In this document: piece after piece, positions 56,551 to 64,000 of the stretch
Layout of the letters: the number at the start of each line of letters is the position of its first letter
Position numbering within the stretch: the first letter of the stretch is position 1
NCBI GenBank assembly: GCA_964555675.1
Contig: CAZKTU010000006.1
Location: 1-64,000 of the forward strand
DNA length: 64,000 bases
Reading direction: 5' to 3'
DNA from: CAIWXH01 sp964555675
Lineage (GTDB): Bacteria > Chloroflexota > Chloroflexia > Chloroflexales > Chloroflexaceae
Notes under the pieces: model-generated
The model's database searches: none
Told to the model about the DNA's origin: nothing
What the model saw: the letters and a program-made list of their open reading frames with translations, nothing else
Position numbers and translations under genes: made by a program

Positions 56551-57768
56551 ATGGCACGTTCAACAAAGAAGAGCGCCGCGGCAGATGGGGCCGCGACGCA
56601 AAACGGGGTAGCGCCTGCGGCGCCCGCGCTCGATGGAGCGAACACCCCGGATAATGTGGCAACAGCCGTCGGCAGCGGCGTGCTCGAGATCGGCTCAGAG
56701 GGCTTCGGCTTTCTGCGTGGGCCGCGCCTGCTGCCCGGCCCCGACGATGTTTATGTGGCGCAGTCGCAGATCCGGCGCTTTGGCCTGCGCACCGGCGATA
56801 CGATCGCCGGCCGGGTCCGCCCGCCCCGCGAGGGCGAGCGCTACCCCTCGCTGCTCTGGGTGGAGCATGTCAACGATGTGCCCACCGAGGAGGCGCAGAA
56901 GCGCCCCATCTTCGAGCGCCTGACGCCGGTCCACCCCTACGAGCAGATCCTCCTGGCGACCGAGCCGAACATTCTGCCCACCCGCCTGATTGACATGATC
57001 GCCCCGGTCGGGCGCGGCCAGCGCGGCCTGATCGTCGCCCCGCCCAAGGCCGGCAAGACCATGCTGCTCAAGGCGATCGCGAACGGGGTGACTTCGAACG
57101 CCCCCGACTCTCACCTGATCGTCCTGCTGGTCGGCGAGCGACCCGAGGAGGTCACCGACATGCGCCGCTCGGTCAAAGGCGAGGTGATCGCCGCGACCTT
57201 CGACGAGCCGGTCGAGGACCATATCAAGGTGGCCGAGCTGACCCTCGAGCGGGCCCGCCGCCAGGTCGAGCACGGGCGCCACGTGGTCATCTTGATGGAC
57301 TCGATTACGCGCCTGGCCCGCGCCTATAACGTGGCCATGCCCTCGAGCGGTCGCACGCTCTCGGGCGGCATGGACCCGGCCGCCCTCTACCCGCCCAAGC
57401 GCTTCTTTGGCTCGGCCCGGGCCATCGAGGAGGGCGGCTCGCTGACGATCATCGCCACCTGTCTGGTCGACACCGGCAGCAAGATGGACGATGTGATCTT
57501 CGAGGAGTTCAAGGGCACCGGCAACATGGAGCTGAATCTCGACCGCAAGCTGGCCGAGAAGCGCATCTTCCCGGCGGTGGACATCAACCGCTCGAGCACA
57601 CGGCGCGAGGAGCTGCTGCTCGACGCGACCACCCTGCGCCAGACCTACGCGCTGCGGCGCATGGTCAGCATGGTCGGCGACAACGACGGCACCGAGCTGA
57701 TGCTTGCGCGCATGGCCAAGGCGAAGACGAACGCCGAGTTCCTGAGCACCCTCGGGAAGAACTCGTAG
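56551..57768 (+). CDS. rho: Transcription termination factor Rho
   Basis: 405-residue hexameric RNA helicase that ends transcription. After a disordered Ala-rich N-terminus (1-40) is the RNA-binding cold-shock-like domain: VLEIGSEGFGFLRGPRLLPGPDDVYVAQSQIRRFGLRTGD (about 44-83). Walker A PPKAGKTMLL (about 165-174), Q- and R-loop region MDSITRLARAYNVAMPSSGRTLSGGMDP (about 250-277) and TCLVDTGSKMDDVIFEEFKGTGNMELNLDR (about 307-335) are all conserved. AAGGAG lies about 13 nt upstream of the ATG, a long spacing. Next to a stand-alone rpoA, so two transcription genes are neighbours here. Confidence 0.97.
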   Translation: MARSTKKSAAADGAATQNGVAPAAPALDGANTPDNVATAVGSGVLEIGSEGFGFLRGPRLLPGPDDVYVAQSQIRRFGLRTGDTIAGRVRPPREGERYPSLLWVEHVNDVPTEEAQKRPIFERLTPVHPYEQILLATEPNILPTRLIDMIAPVGRGQRGLIVAPPKAGKTMLLKAIANGVTSNAPDSHLIVLLVGERPEEVTDMRRSVKGEVIAATFDEPVEDHIKVAELTLERARRQVEHGRHVVILMDSITRLARAYNVAMPSSGRTLSGGMDPAALYPPKRFFGSARAIEEGGSLTIIATCLVDTGSKMDDVIFEEFKGTGNMELNLDRKLAEKRIFPAVDINRSSTRREELLLDATTLRQTYALRRMVSMVGDNDGTELMLARMAKAKTNAEFLSTLGKNS

Positions 57769-57797
57769 GGACCTGCGGGCGAGCGCGCGGGCTCGGG

Positions 57798-57803
57798 TAT
57801 AAT
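57798..57803 (+). promoter_or_regulatory. -10 box upstream of the amidase gene
   Basis: A perfect TATAAT, 38 nt before the ATG, immediately after rho. No -35 recognised. Confidence 0.45.
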
Positions 57804-57841
57804 CGTGCAGCTTTCCCGCGACTTGAGAGAGATCGACCGAG

Positions 57842-58939
57842 ATGAGAGCTGGTCTGTCCGGGGCGTGGGGTGGGCAGGGGCGAGCGCTGGTCGCCCTCTG
57901 CGCGCTCTACGCCCTGTTTTGCGCCGGGTGCGCCACCGTCCCCGCCAGCGCCCGCCCGGGCGACGCGCCCACCCCTACACAGGCTCAGGCCTCTGCCGAA
58001 GCAACCCCGGCGGCGATGGCGCCGAGCCCGACCGCCGAACCCGTCGCAACGGCGACGCCTCAGGCGCCGACCGCAGCCCCCGAGGCGCCCCCGCGGGTGG
58101 GCATCCAGATCGGCCACTGGAAGATCGAGGAGCACGCCGACGAGATGGCCCGACTGCGCAAGTTCTCGGGCGCGTACTACGGCGGCTACGACGAGTGGGA
58201 AGTGAATATGCTGATCGGCGAGGCCGTGCGCGCGCAGCTCGAGGCGGCCGGGGTGACGGTTGACCTGTTGCCGTCGCGCATCCCCATGGGCTACGTGGCG
58301 GACGCCTTCATCAGCATCCATATCGACGGGGTCACCGGCGAAGAGGCGGCGACGCGGCGGGGCTGGAAGGTGGCGACGCCCTTTCGGGCCTCGCAGGCCT
58401 CGCGGGGGCTGGCGGCGGCGATCGAGGGGGCCTACCCCGCCGTGACGGGGCTGCCCCTGGACGCCGAGGAGGCCTCGTTCAATCTGCGGGCCTACTACGC
58501 CTTCGCCTCCTATCGCTACTGGCACAGCATCGCGCCGACGACCCCGGCGGCGATCATCGAGTGCGCCTTCATGACCCACCCGGCCGACCGGGAGCTGATC
58601 TTCGAGCGGCCCGAGGTGCTCGCCGAGGGGATCGCGCGGGGCGTGCTGAACTATCTGGAGGCATACTACCCGCTGAGCGCCGAGGAGCGCGCCCCCGTGG
58701 GCCGAGGTCTGTTGCGGCCCGTAGCGGCGGACCTGCCCCTGCGCGAGCGGCCGAGCGAAGAGGGCGAGGCCCAGCGCCTGCTGGACGCCGACGAGCGGCT
58801 GGCGCCGATGCTCGAGGAGGACGACTGGCTGCTGGTCTTCGCCGTCGGGGGCGACTGGGACCTAGGCTGGGTCAAGGCGAGCGAGGTCGCCGAGACGGGT
58901 GAGGAGCTGGCGCCCCCACATCCGAGGCCCACCGAGTAG
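57842..58939 (+). CDS. N-acetylmuramoyl-L-alanine amidase (Amidase_3)
   Basis: 365-residue exported protein. A signal peptide or lipoprotein signal (LYALFCAGC, Cys near 30) precedes a Thr/Pro/Ala linker (about 40-85). The amidase domain (about 88-275) starts RVGIQIGHWKIEE with the first zinc His, has the Glu in NMLIGEAVRAQLEAAG and the second His in ADAFISIHIDG (about 158), and a late Glu in AAIIECAFMTHPAD (about 240). A C-terminal SH3-like region (about 290-350) is suggested by LPLRERPSEEGEAQRLLDADER. It cleaves peptide stems from peptidoglycan. TATAAT at 57798-57803 is a probable -10. Convergent with the next gene, only 3 nt apart. Confidence 0.88.
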   Translation: MRAGLSGAWGGQGRALVALCALYALFCAGCATVPASARPGDAPTPTQAQASAEATPAAMAPSPTAEPVATATPQAPTAAPEAPPRVGIQIGHWKIEEHADEMARLRKFSGAYYGGYDEWEVNMLIGEAVRAQLEAAGVTVDLLPSRIPMGYVADAFISIHIDGVTGEEAATRRGWKVATPFRASQASRGLAAAIEGAYPAVTGLPLDAEEASFNLRAYYAFASYRYWHSIAPTTPAAIIECAFMTHPADRELIFERPEVLAEGIARGVLNYLEAYYPLSAEERAPVGRGLLRPVAADLPLRERPSEEGEAQRLLDADERLAPMLEEDDWLLVFAVGGDWDLGWVKASEVAETGEELAPPHPRPTE

Positions 58940-58942
58940 AGG

Positions 58943-60364
58943 CTAGAAAATGATCTGGTCGGCGTTGACCTGCTCGAGGCCGGCCCAGGGGCTGCGCACC
59001 TCGCCGCTGCTGACGCGGCGCCCGAGGCGCAGGGCGAGCAGCAGGACAGTGGCGAGCACCAGGAGGGTGAGGGAGGCGGCGTAGACCGCGGTGTAGCCGA
59101 GGGCGACATCGCCGGTGCGCTGCTGCACGAGGTCGCGGGTGAGCCCGCCGCCGATGGTGCTGAGGCCCTGGGCGAGGGCCTGGGTGATGCCCCACAGGCC
59201 GATGAAGAGGCCGGCGTGGTTGCGGTCGACCAGGCTCATTACCAGGGCCAGGGCGCCGACGATAAAGAGGCCGCGACCGGCGCCGATCATCGTGACACCC
59301 CACTGGAAGGGCGCAACCAGGGTGACATCGCTCGCGAGGGTGACGGCGAGAAAGCCGGCCACGCCGAGGAGGCAGCCCGCGCTGATCAGCAGCACCGCCG
59401 AGCGCCCACGCCAGAGGAGGATGGCGGCCAGGGCGATGCCGACGAGCATGCCGACGCCCCAGAGGGCGGTGAGCCTGGTGGTTTCGGTAATGCTCATGCC
59501 GAGGACCTGACCGCCGTACGGCTCGAGCAGGACATCGTGGGTGGCGAAGCCGAGGGTGGCCAGGAAGAGCACGCCGAAGAGGTTGCGCAGGGGGGCCTGG
59601 GCGGCGAGCAGCCGGATCTGCTGGCCCAGAGTCTCGCGCACGGTGATCGGCTCGGCCACATCCTCGAGGTCGCCGTTGGGCTTCAGACGCTCCTGGCCGT
59701 ACATGGCCACGAAGGTCAGGGCGATGAAGATCACGGCCGAGCCCTGCATAACCTGGATGAGGCGGAGGTGGCTGTAGCGCAGCAGCAGCTGGCCCATAAC
59801 GATCGAGCTGACGATGGTGCCGAGGACGAGCATGATCCAGAGGACGCCGAGGACGCGGCCGCGCTCGCGGGCGGGGGTGATGTCGCTGACGGTGGCGAGG
59901 TAGATCGTCTCGACGATATTCACGCCGACGCCATAGGCCAAAAAGATCAGACTGCAGATCAGCATAGCGAGGGGGAAGCCAAGGGCCCCGTCGCCGCTGA
60001 GCAGGATGAGCGAGAAGGGGGCGGTCGCCAGGCCGCCGTAGGTGAGCATAGCGCCAAGGACGAGGTAGGGGGTGCGCCAGTTGCCGGCGGCGCGGGCCAC
60101 GTCCGAGCGGAAGCCGATCAGGGCGCGGGCGGGCGAGACGAAGTAGTGGAGGGCGATCAAGAAGCCGACGGCCACGGCCGGGATGCGCAGCTCGTCGATA
60201 AGGACGCGGTTGAGGGTGCCGGTGATTGGGGCGAGCGAGACGCCCATGCCGAACTGAAACAGCCCGAGGCGCAGCACACGCAGCCAGCGGCTAGCATCGG
60301 GGTGGCTGTTGAGCCAGCGGCGCGCCCCGCGCAGCGGCCCTTTGATGGCGTTCCCGGCGGCCAT
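58943..60364 (-). CDS. PucC-like (BCD family) MFS transporter
   Basis: 473 residues, about 12 membrane helices. The N-terminal block LRLGLFQFGMGVSLAPITGTLNRVLIDELRIPA (about 30-62) and ALHYFVSPARALIGFRSD (about 71-88) are diagnostic of the BCD/PucC family. Members are linked to assembly of bacteriochlorophyll antenna complexes or pigment movement in phototrophs, including filamentous anoxygenic phototrophs. AAGGAGA precedes the ATG and a TATAAT lies 34 nt upstream. No other photosynthesis gene is adjacent. The best single indicator that the host is phototrophic or recently descended from a phototroph. Confidence 0.9.
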   Translation of the reverse strand: MAAGNAIKGPLRGARRWLNSHPDASRWLRVLRLGLFQFGMGVSLAPITGTLNRVLIDELRIPAVAVGFLIALHYFVSPARALIGFRSDVARAAGNWRTPYLVLGAMLTYGGLATAPFSLILLSGDGALGFPLAMLICSLIFLAYGVGVNIVETIYLATVSDITPARERGRVLGVLWIMLVLGTIVSSIVMGQLLLRYSHLRLIQVMQGSAVIFIALTFVAMYGQERLKPNGDLEDVAEPITVRETLGQQIRLLAAQAPLRNLFGVLFLATLGFATHDVLLEPYGGQVLGMSITETTRLTALWGVGMLVGIALAAILLWRGRSAVLLISAGCLLGVAGFLAVTLASDVTLVAPFQWGVTMIGAGRGLFIVGALALVMSLVDRNHAGLFIGLWGITQALAQGLSTIGGGLTRDLVQQRTGDVALGYTAVYAASLTLLVLATVLLLALRLGRRVSSGEVRSPWAGLEQVNADQIIF

Positions 60365-60398
60365 GGACTCTCCTTAAGTCGGGGTGCTCGCGTGGCAT

Positions 60399-60404
60399 AT
60401 TATA
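60399..60404 (-). promoter_or_regulatory. -10 box of the PucC-like gene
   Basis: A perfect minus-strand TATAAT (60404-60399), 34 nt before the ATG, divergent to trpA. The -35 is weak. Confidence 0.45.
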
Positions 60405-60507
60405 CCATGGCGGTTCAATCCCTTCTCATAAGAAGCAAAGGGGCCGGGCCGACCGTGCGTGTGGTATGATTGGCCGGAAGCCAGCTGAGCTAGAACCCAA
60501 AACACCT

Positions 60508-61293
60508 ATGAGCCGTATCGCCGAGACATTTGCGCGCCTGCGGGCCGAGGGCCGGGTGGCCCTAATGCCCTACCTGACCGTCGGCTTCCCCGAGCGTGAC
60601 AGCGCCCTGGAGCTCGTGCCGGCCATGGAGGCCGCGGGGGCCAGCCTGTTCGAGCTGGGCGTGCCATTCTCAGACCCGCTGGCCGACGGGGCCACGATCC
60701 AGCGCTCGGCCCAGCGCGCCCTCGAGAACGGGGTGACCCTGGCCGACTGTATCGGCACGGCGGCCCGCCTGCGCGAGCGGGGCGTGGCGGCGCCGCTACT
60801 GCTGATGGGTTACTACAACCCCCTGTTGCGCTACGGCGTCGAGCGGGCCTGCGCCGAACTGGCGGCCGCAGGCGGCGACGGCTGGATCGTGCCCGACATG
60901 CCCCCCGAGGAGGCGGGCGAGCTACGGCGAGCGGCGGCGGCCCACGGCCTCGATCTGATTATGTTTGTTGCGCCGACGACGCCCGAAGAGCGGATCGCCA
61001 CGATTGCGGGCCAGGCCAGCGGCTTCATCTATGTGGTCTCGCTGACGGGCGTGACAGGGGCCCGGCAGAACATGGCGGCCAACCTGGGCGAGGTGCTGGC
61101 GCGGGTGCGACGCCACAGCGACCTGCCCCTGGTGGTCGGTTTCGGCATCAGCAAGCCCGAGCACGTGGCCGATGTCGCGCGCCTGGCTGATGGGGCGATC
61201 GTCGGCAGCGCCCTGATCGCCCACCTCGAGGGTCTGGACGCGGCCGGCGCGGCAGAGGGCGCGGCGGCCTTTGTGCGCGGCCTGCTGCCGTAG
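60508..61293 (+). CDS. trpA: Tryptophan synthase alpha subunit
   Basis: 261 residues from the ATG at 60508 (MSRIAETFARL); a frame start at 60466 lies inside a TATGAT -10-like box and is rejected. TIM-barrel enzyme releasing indole from indole-3-glycerol phosphate. The catalytic Glu is in LFELGVPFSDPLADG (about 40-54, with the second catalytic Asp in PLADG). IVPDMPPEE (about 128), FVAPTTPEERI, YVVSLTGVTGAR (about 172-183) and VGFGISKPEHV (about 210-220) follow. No trpB adjoins, so it is an orphan trpA; trpB must be elsewhere. Confidence 0.95.
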   Translation: MSRIAETFARLRAEGRVALMPYLTVGFPERDSALELVPAMEAAGASLFELGVPFSDPLADGATIQRSAQRALENGVTLADCIGTAARLRERGVAAPLLLMGYYNPLLRYGVERACAELAAAGGDGWIVPDMPPEEAGELRRAAAAHGLDLIMFVAPTTPEERIATIAGQASGFIYVVSLTGVTGARQNMAANLGEVLARVRRHSDLPLVVGFGISKPEHVADVARLADGAIVGSALIAHLEGLDAAGAAEGAAAFVRGLLP

Positions 61294-61387
61294 GCCTTGA
61301 CGCCTGAGATGACTGCGGGGCCAACACAGACAGCATCCGGCCAGGTGGCCAGTGGATTCGCCGAGGCTACTCGATGGGGAGGACCAC

Positions 61388-61621
61388 ATGGAGGCGAAAG
61401 CGTACGTGCTGATCGAGGCTGAGTCGGGGCGGGTCGCGGAGGTGCTGGCGGCCCTGCGGGCCATCCCCGGCATGAGCGCGGCCGACGCGGTGACGGGACC
61501 ATACGACATCATCGCGACGGTGCAGACGCCGGACCCGCGCAATATCGGGCGGCTGGTGATGAACGAGATCCAGGGCGTCGAGGGGATCAAGCGCACGGTG
61601 ACCTGCATTGTGATCGGGTAG
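61388..61621 (+). CDS. Stand-alone Lrp/AsnC ligand-binding (RAM) domain protein
   Basis: 77 residues from the ATG at 61388 (GGGGAGGA before it). The whole protein is a RAM-type alpha-beta domain: AKAYVLIEAESGRVAEVLAALRAIPGMSAADAVTGPYDIIATVQT begins at residue 3, and the VEGIKRTVTCIVI end is typical. It lacks the helix-turn-helix of Lrp. Such single-domain proteins bind amino acids and can modulate Lrp-type regulators through mixed oligomers. Adjacent to trpA (95 nt), so amino-acid sensing related to tryptophan is possible (inference). Confidence 0.88.
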   Translation: MEAKAYVLIEAESGRVAEVLAALRAIPGMSAADAVTGPYDIIATVQTPDPRNIGRLVMNEIQGVEGIKRTVTCIVIG

Positions 61622-61717
61622 AGGCCCGGGGGCGGGGCGCTCGCGCTGCGCGCGGCGCGAGCAGTGACCGGCTGCAGCGAAGCGACAGCACCGCCGCGAA
61701 CAGAGTGAGCGCACCCC

Positions 61718-63148
61718 ATGTCCCTGACCGTCCGCCTGGCCCTGACCTACCTGCTGATCACGCTGGCCGGCCTGCTGCTCGTGGGCGGGGGCGTGGTCTT
61801 GCTGGCGGGGCGCTATCTGGCAGACGAGCGCGAGCGCGAGCTGGGCGCCCAGACCGCGATCTACGCGGCGCTGCTGGGCGAGCTATCGGCGACGCCGGCG
61901 CAGCTACAGGCCCTGGCCCAAAGCCCTGTGGGGGGCGAGCTGCTGCCCGCGGGCACGGCAGCCCGGATCTTCTCGGCGGCGGGGGCGCTGATCGCCGGCG
62001 ACCCGGCCCTGGGGCCGTTCCCCAGCCGGGCGGCCCTGGCTCTGGTGCGCCCGGCCTTCCCGCTGCCGGCCTCGCAGGTGGCCGGCCGGCAGTACGCGGC
62101 TCGCCCGATCGAGGGCGCGGACGGGCCGATCGGGGTGGTCGAGCTGTCGCGCGACACGGCCGACGATGTCGCGCTGCTGAAGGCGATCGGGGGGCTGGCC
62201 CTGCAGGCGGCCCTGGCGGCGGCCCTGCTGATGGCGGCGTTCAGCGCGCTGCTGGCCCGCGGGATCGCCCGACCGATCGTGCGGCTCACGCGGCAGGCCG
62301 GGCAGCTTGCGGCGGCCTACACGCCGCCCGAGCTGAGCCACGATCCACCGGCCGGCGCAGCGGCGCCCCCGCCCGGCGGGCCGCTGCGCATCCTGGCCGG
62401 AGCGGACGAGATCGACGCCCTGGAGCGCAGCCTCGGCCGGCTCGACCAGGGGATGCGGGCGTACGTGGCGCGGATCGGCGAGCTCGAGCAGGCGCGGGCG
62501 AGTTTCTACCGGGGCGTCTCGCACGAGCTACGCACGCCTCTGACGGCGATCAGGGGCGCCCTCGAGAATATGGCCGACCAGGCGCCGGCCGAGCAGCGGG
62601 CGGCCCTGGGGGCGCTCGAGGGTGAGGCGGCGAGGCTGAGCCGACTGGTGGATGAGCTGCTGCGCCCGCCGGACGATGGCCGGGTGGTGCTGCTGGCGCG
62701 CGCCCCGGTCGATCTGGCGACCTTGGCCGCCGAGGTGGTCGCGCTGCTGGGGGGGCGAGCGCGCCGCGCCGGGGTGGCGCTGAGCTCGACCGGCGCGGCG
62801 CGGGCGGTGGGCGACCGCGATCGGCTGAAGCAGGCGCTGATCAACCTGGTGGATAATGGGCTGCGGGTGACCCCGCCTGGCGGCGAGGTGGTGGTGCAGG
62901 TCGAGGCGGCGGGCCCGCTGGCGCGCCTAGCCGTGGCCGACAGGGGGCCGGGAGTGGCGCCCGAGCTGCGCGAGCGGATCTGGCTGCGGGGCGAGCGAGG
63001 CGGCGACCCGGCCTCTGATGGGAGCGCGGGGCTCGGGCTGGCGATCGTGCGCGAGATCGCCCTGGCTCACGGCGGGCGGGCCTACCTTGATGAAAGCTGG
63101 GGCCCGGGGGCGCGCTTCGTGGTCGAGCTTCCGGGGTCACATGATTGA
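61718..63148 (+). CDS. Orphan membrane-bound sensor histidine kinase
   Basis: 476 residues. First membrane helix about 8-30, an extracytoplasmic sensor of about 120 residues, second helix about 160-182 and a HAMP-like segment (about 183-255). HisKA domain with SHELRTPLTAIRG (about 268-280, phosphoacceptor His) and HATPase_c domain with INLVDNGLRVTPPGG (N-box, about 375), DRGPGV (G1) and GSAGLGLAIV (G2, about 440). All catalytic motifs present. No response regulator adjoins; the next gene is a small membrane protein. The signal is unknown. The linker between HAMP and kinase is Pro/Ala-rich and unusual. Confidence 0.93.
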   Translation: MSLTVRLALTYLLITLAGLLLVGGGVVLLAGRYLADERERELGAQTAIYAALLGELSATPAQLQALAQSPVGGELLPAGTAARIFSAAGALIAGDPALGPFPSRAALALVRPAFPLPASQVAGRQYAARPIEGADGPIGVVELSRDTADDVALLKAIGGLALQAALAAALLMAAFSALLARGIARPIVRLTRQAGQLAAAYTPPELSHDPPAGAAAPPPGGPLRILAGADEIDALERSLGRLDQGMRAYVARIGELEQARASFYRGVSHELRTPLTAIRGALENMADQAPAEQRAALGALEGEAARLSRLVDELLRPPDDGRVVLLARAPVDLATLAAEVVALLGGRARRAGVALSSTGAARAVGDRDRLKQALINLVDNGLRVTPPGGEVVVQVEAAGPLARLAVADRGPGVAPELRERIWLRGERGGDPASDGSAGLGLAIVREIALAHGGRAYLDESWGPGARFVVELPGSHD

Positions 63149-63160
63149 GAGGTGTGGGTA

Positions 63161-63433
63161 ATGGAGGCGACAAGGCGGCGGCGGGTGCGCTGGGCGGTGC
63201 GCGGGGCCCTGGTGCTCGCGGCCCTGGCGATTCTGCTCGGCGGGATGTTCAATGTGCTGATCGCCCTGTTCCAGGGCGAGCCGCCGGCGGGGGCGGGCTT
63301 CGGGTACTGGTCGGTCTTTCTGCTGCGCTCCTCGTTGGCCTGGGGTGGGGGGGGGCTCTTCTTCGGCGCGCTGCTCGGCATCTTTGCCTCGATGATCTGG
63401 CGCGACGACAGTCATGGGGCTGATTTGACTTAA
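63161..63433 (+). CDS. Small two-helix membrane protein
   Basis: 90 residues from the ATG at 63161; GAGAGG is 9 nt upstream. A basic N-terminus (TRRRRVRW), a membrane helix (about 11-33), a short loop with QGEPPAGAGFGYW, and a second helix (about 50-75) with a Gly-rich run, then an acidic tail. It follows the histidine kinase by 12 nt and is likely co-transcribed, perhaps as an accessory subunit (inference). No named family. Its stop codon lies within the tRNA-Pro promoter. Confidence 0.6.
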   Translation: MEATRRRRVRWAVRGALVLAALAILLGGMFNVLIALFQGEPPAGAGFGYWSVFLLRSSLAWGGGGLFFGALLGIFASMIWRDDSHGADLT

Positions 63434-63453
63434 CGACCCGGCCGCGCTATAAT
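63425..63453 (+). promoter_or_regulatory. Promoter of tRNA-Pro
   Basis: TTGACT (63425-63430), a 17-nt spacer and a perfect TATAAT (63448-63453), 13 nt upstream of the tRNA. It overlaps the end of the preceding coding sequence. Confidence 0.85.
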
Positions 63454-63466
63454 CAACGCCGTTGCA

Positions 63467-63543
<77 letters not shown>

Positions 63544-63549
63544 GCAAGC

Positions 63550-63588
63550 ACAGGCGCGGCACTCTACATTCGTAGGTGTCGCGCCTGT
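63550..63588 (+). terminator. Hairpin after tRNA-Pro
   Basis: ACAGGCGCG and CGCGCCTGT form a 9-bp stem, with a smaller inner pairing of TAC/GTA. 6 nt after the CCA end. No T-tract. Confidence 0.55.
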
Positions 63589-63780
63589 TGATTCAGGCGG
63601 TAATAGCCTCGTCATGCGGTGCAACTACACTTGCCGCGAGAAACTTCACCACTCTTTGCCGGATCTCGATACTGGGCTGTATGGTTGCGACGGGTCAGCC
63701 TCCCGTGCTACAATAGCGCCTCAGTAAATGGTTTTGCCCTCCCCTGTGCCAACGGGGCGCAGAAAACGCCGTACCTCCTC

Positions 63781-63810
63781 TTGACACCGACCGTATAATC
63801 AGCATATACT
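63781..63810 (+). promoter_or_regulatory. Promoter of the gene at the right edge
   Basis: Consensus TTGACA (63781-63786), an 18-nt spacer and TATACT (63805-63810). About 107 nt upstream of the ATG. Confidence 0.75.
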
Positions 63811-63916
63811 TTTACACATTATCCTGGGGCCGGTGTGTGCGCACAGTTCAGCGCCCCTACTACCGTAAACTTTTCCCCTCCCCACCGCTCTGCAAGGGAC
63901 AGCAGGAGGCGTGAGC

Positions 63917-64000
63917 ATGGCTACGATGAGCCTGCAAGCCGCATACGATCAGGCCCGCAGCTACCTCGAGGCCAACCAGGTCGAGCAGGCGATCGGTGTG
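63917..64000 (+). CDS. Start of a TPR-like protein (cut by window edge)
   Basis: The ATG at 63917 has AGGAGG (63904-63909) 7 nt upstream. The 28 residues visible, with LQAAYDQARSYLEANQVEQA, form a helix pair like the first TPR unit. No stop in the window. The function cannot be judged. Confidence 0.55.
   Translation, partial: MATMSLQAAYDQARSYLEANQVEQAIGV

Larger units (their letters stand above)
63544..63916. other. Intergenic region after tRNA-Pro
   Basis: No gene recognised. It contains a hairpin with 9-bp arms ACAGGCGCG (63550-63558) and CGCGCCTGT (63580-63588) after the tRNA, a possible weak promoter TTGCGA-N18-TACAAT (63685-63714), and a strong promoter at 63781-63810 for the gene at the right edge. 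It is more AT-rich than average. Confidence 0.55.

Noticed and set aside
63794..63799. TATAAT as -10 of the right-edge promoter
   Set aside because: It is only 7 nt after the TTGACA, too close; the TATACT at 63805 has the correct 18-nt spacing.

Overview
The window is 64 kb of dense, high-GC bacterial DNA with about 55 protein genes, one tRNA and short intergenic gaps. The best guess is a phototrophic or phototroph-related member of the Chloroflexota (class Chloroflexia). The evidence is a PucC-like (BCD-family) pigment/antenna transporter, three copies of the Chloroflexi/archaeal YYY (DUF2298) membrane domain, a mevalonate kinase, and lipoprotein and Flp-type prepilin signals. No rRNA, CRISPR array, prophage or insertion sequence was seen, so the window reads as ordinary chromosome with some unusual accessory genes.

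Layout: 1-788 holds the N-terminus of a soluble-adenylate-cyclase-like protein (minus). 1092-7423 is an FbpABC-type iron importer followed by two tandem AI-2E-family membrane proteins and closed by a strong intrinsic terminator. 7610-11741 carries an orphan sigma-like factor, an IclR regulator with a good operator in its own leader, a glycerate 2-kinase and a TIGR01777 oxidoreductase. 11854-14608 carries an HtrA-like protease with a hairpin over its ribosome binding site and a secreted golvesin-domain protein. 14714-17755 (minus) encodes a DUF4388 protein with a small GTPase, a DUF1385/YqhQ membrane protein and a small membrane protein. 17849-24878 (minus) holds a small membrane protein, MnmA, mevalonate kinase, a Tat-exported multicopper oxidase, GuaA and a glycogen-binding-like domain protein.

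24975-35389 (minus) is a coupled two-gene unit encoding an 834-residue YYY protein and a 2636-residue protein with GT39-like, YYY, YYY and TPR modules. Divergent to it are a SufR-like Fe-S regulator and superoxide dismutase. 36966-42451 holds a PfpI-family protein, a family 2 glycosyltransferase, a large surface protein joining an Flp-type prepilin N-terminus to nine PASTA-like repeats, and topoisomerase IB. 42623-49575 is metabolic: an AGPS-like oxidase overlapping GlpD, a Pta/Ptb-AckA pair, and a beta-CASP RNA nuclease.

49647-52804 (minus) is a three-gene signalling cluster (receiver-PAS-kinase, NarL regulator, HD-GYP regulator). 52975-55120 is a copper-delivery cluster (His-rich membrane protein, PCuAC, SCO, cupredoxin-like). 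55323-57768 has a stand-alone rpoA and rho. The right end carries an amidase, the PucC-like transporter, orphan trpA, a RAM-domain protein, an orphan histidine kinase, tRNA-Pro(GGG) and the start of a TPR-like gene.

The strongest candidates for undescribed biology are the YYY giant and its partner, the PASTA/Flp surface protein, and the hairpin that may control translation or transcription of the HtrA-like gene.
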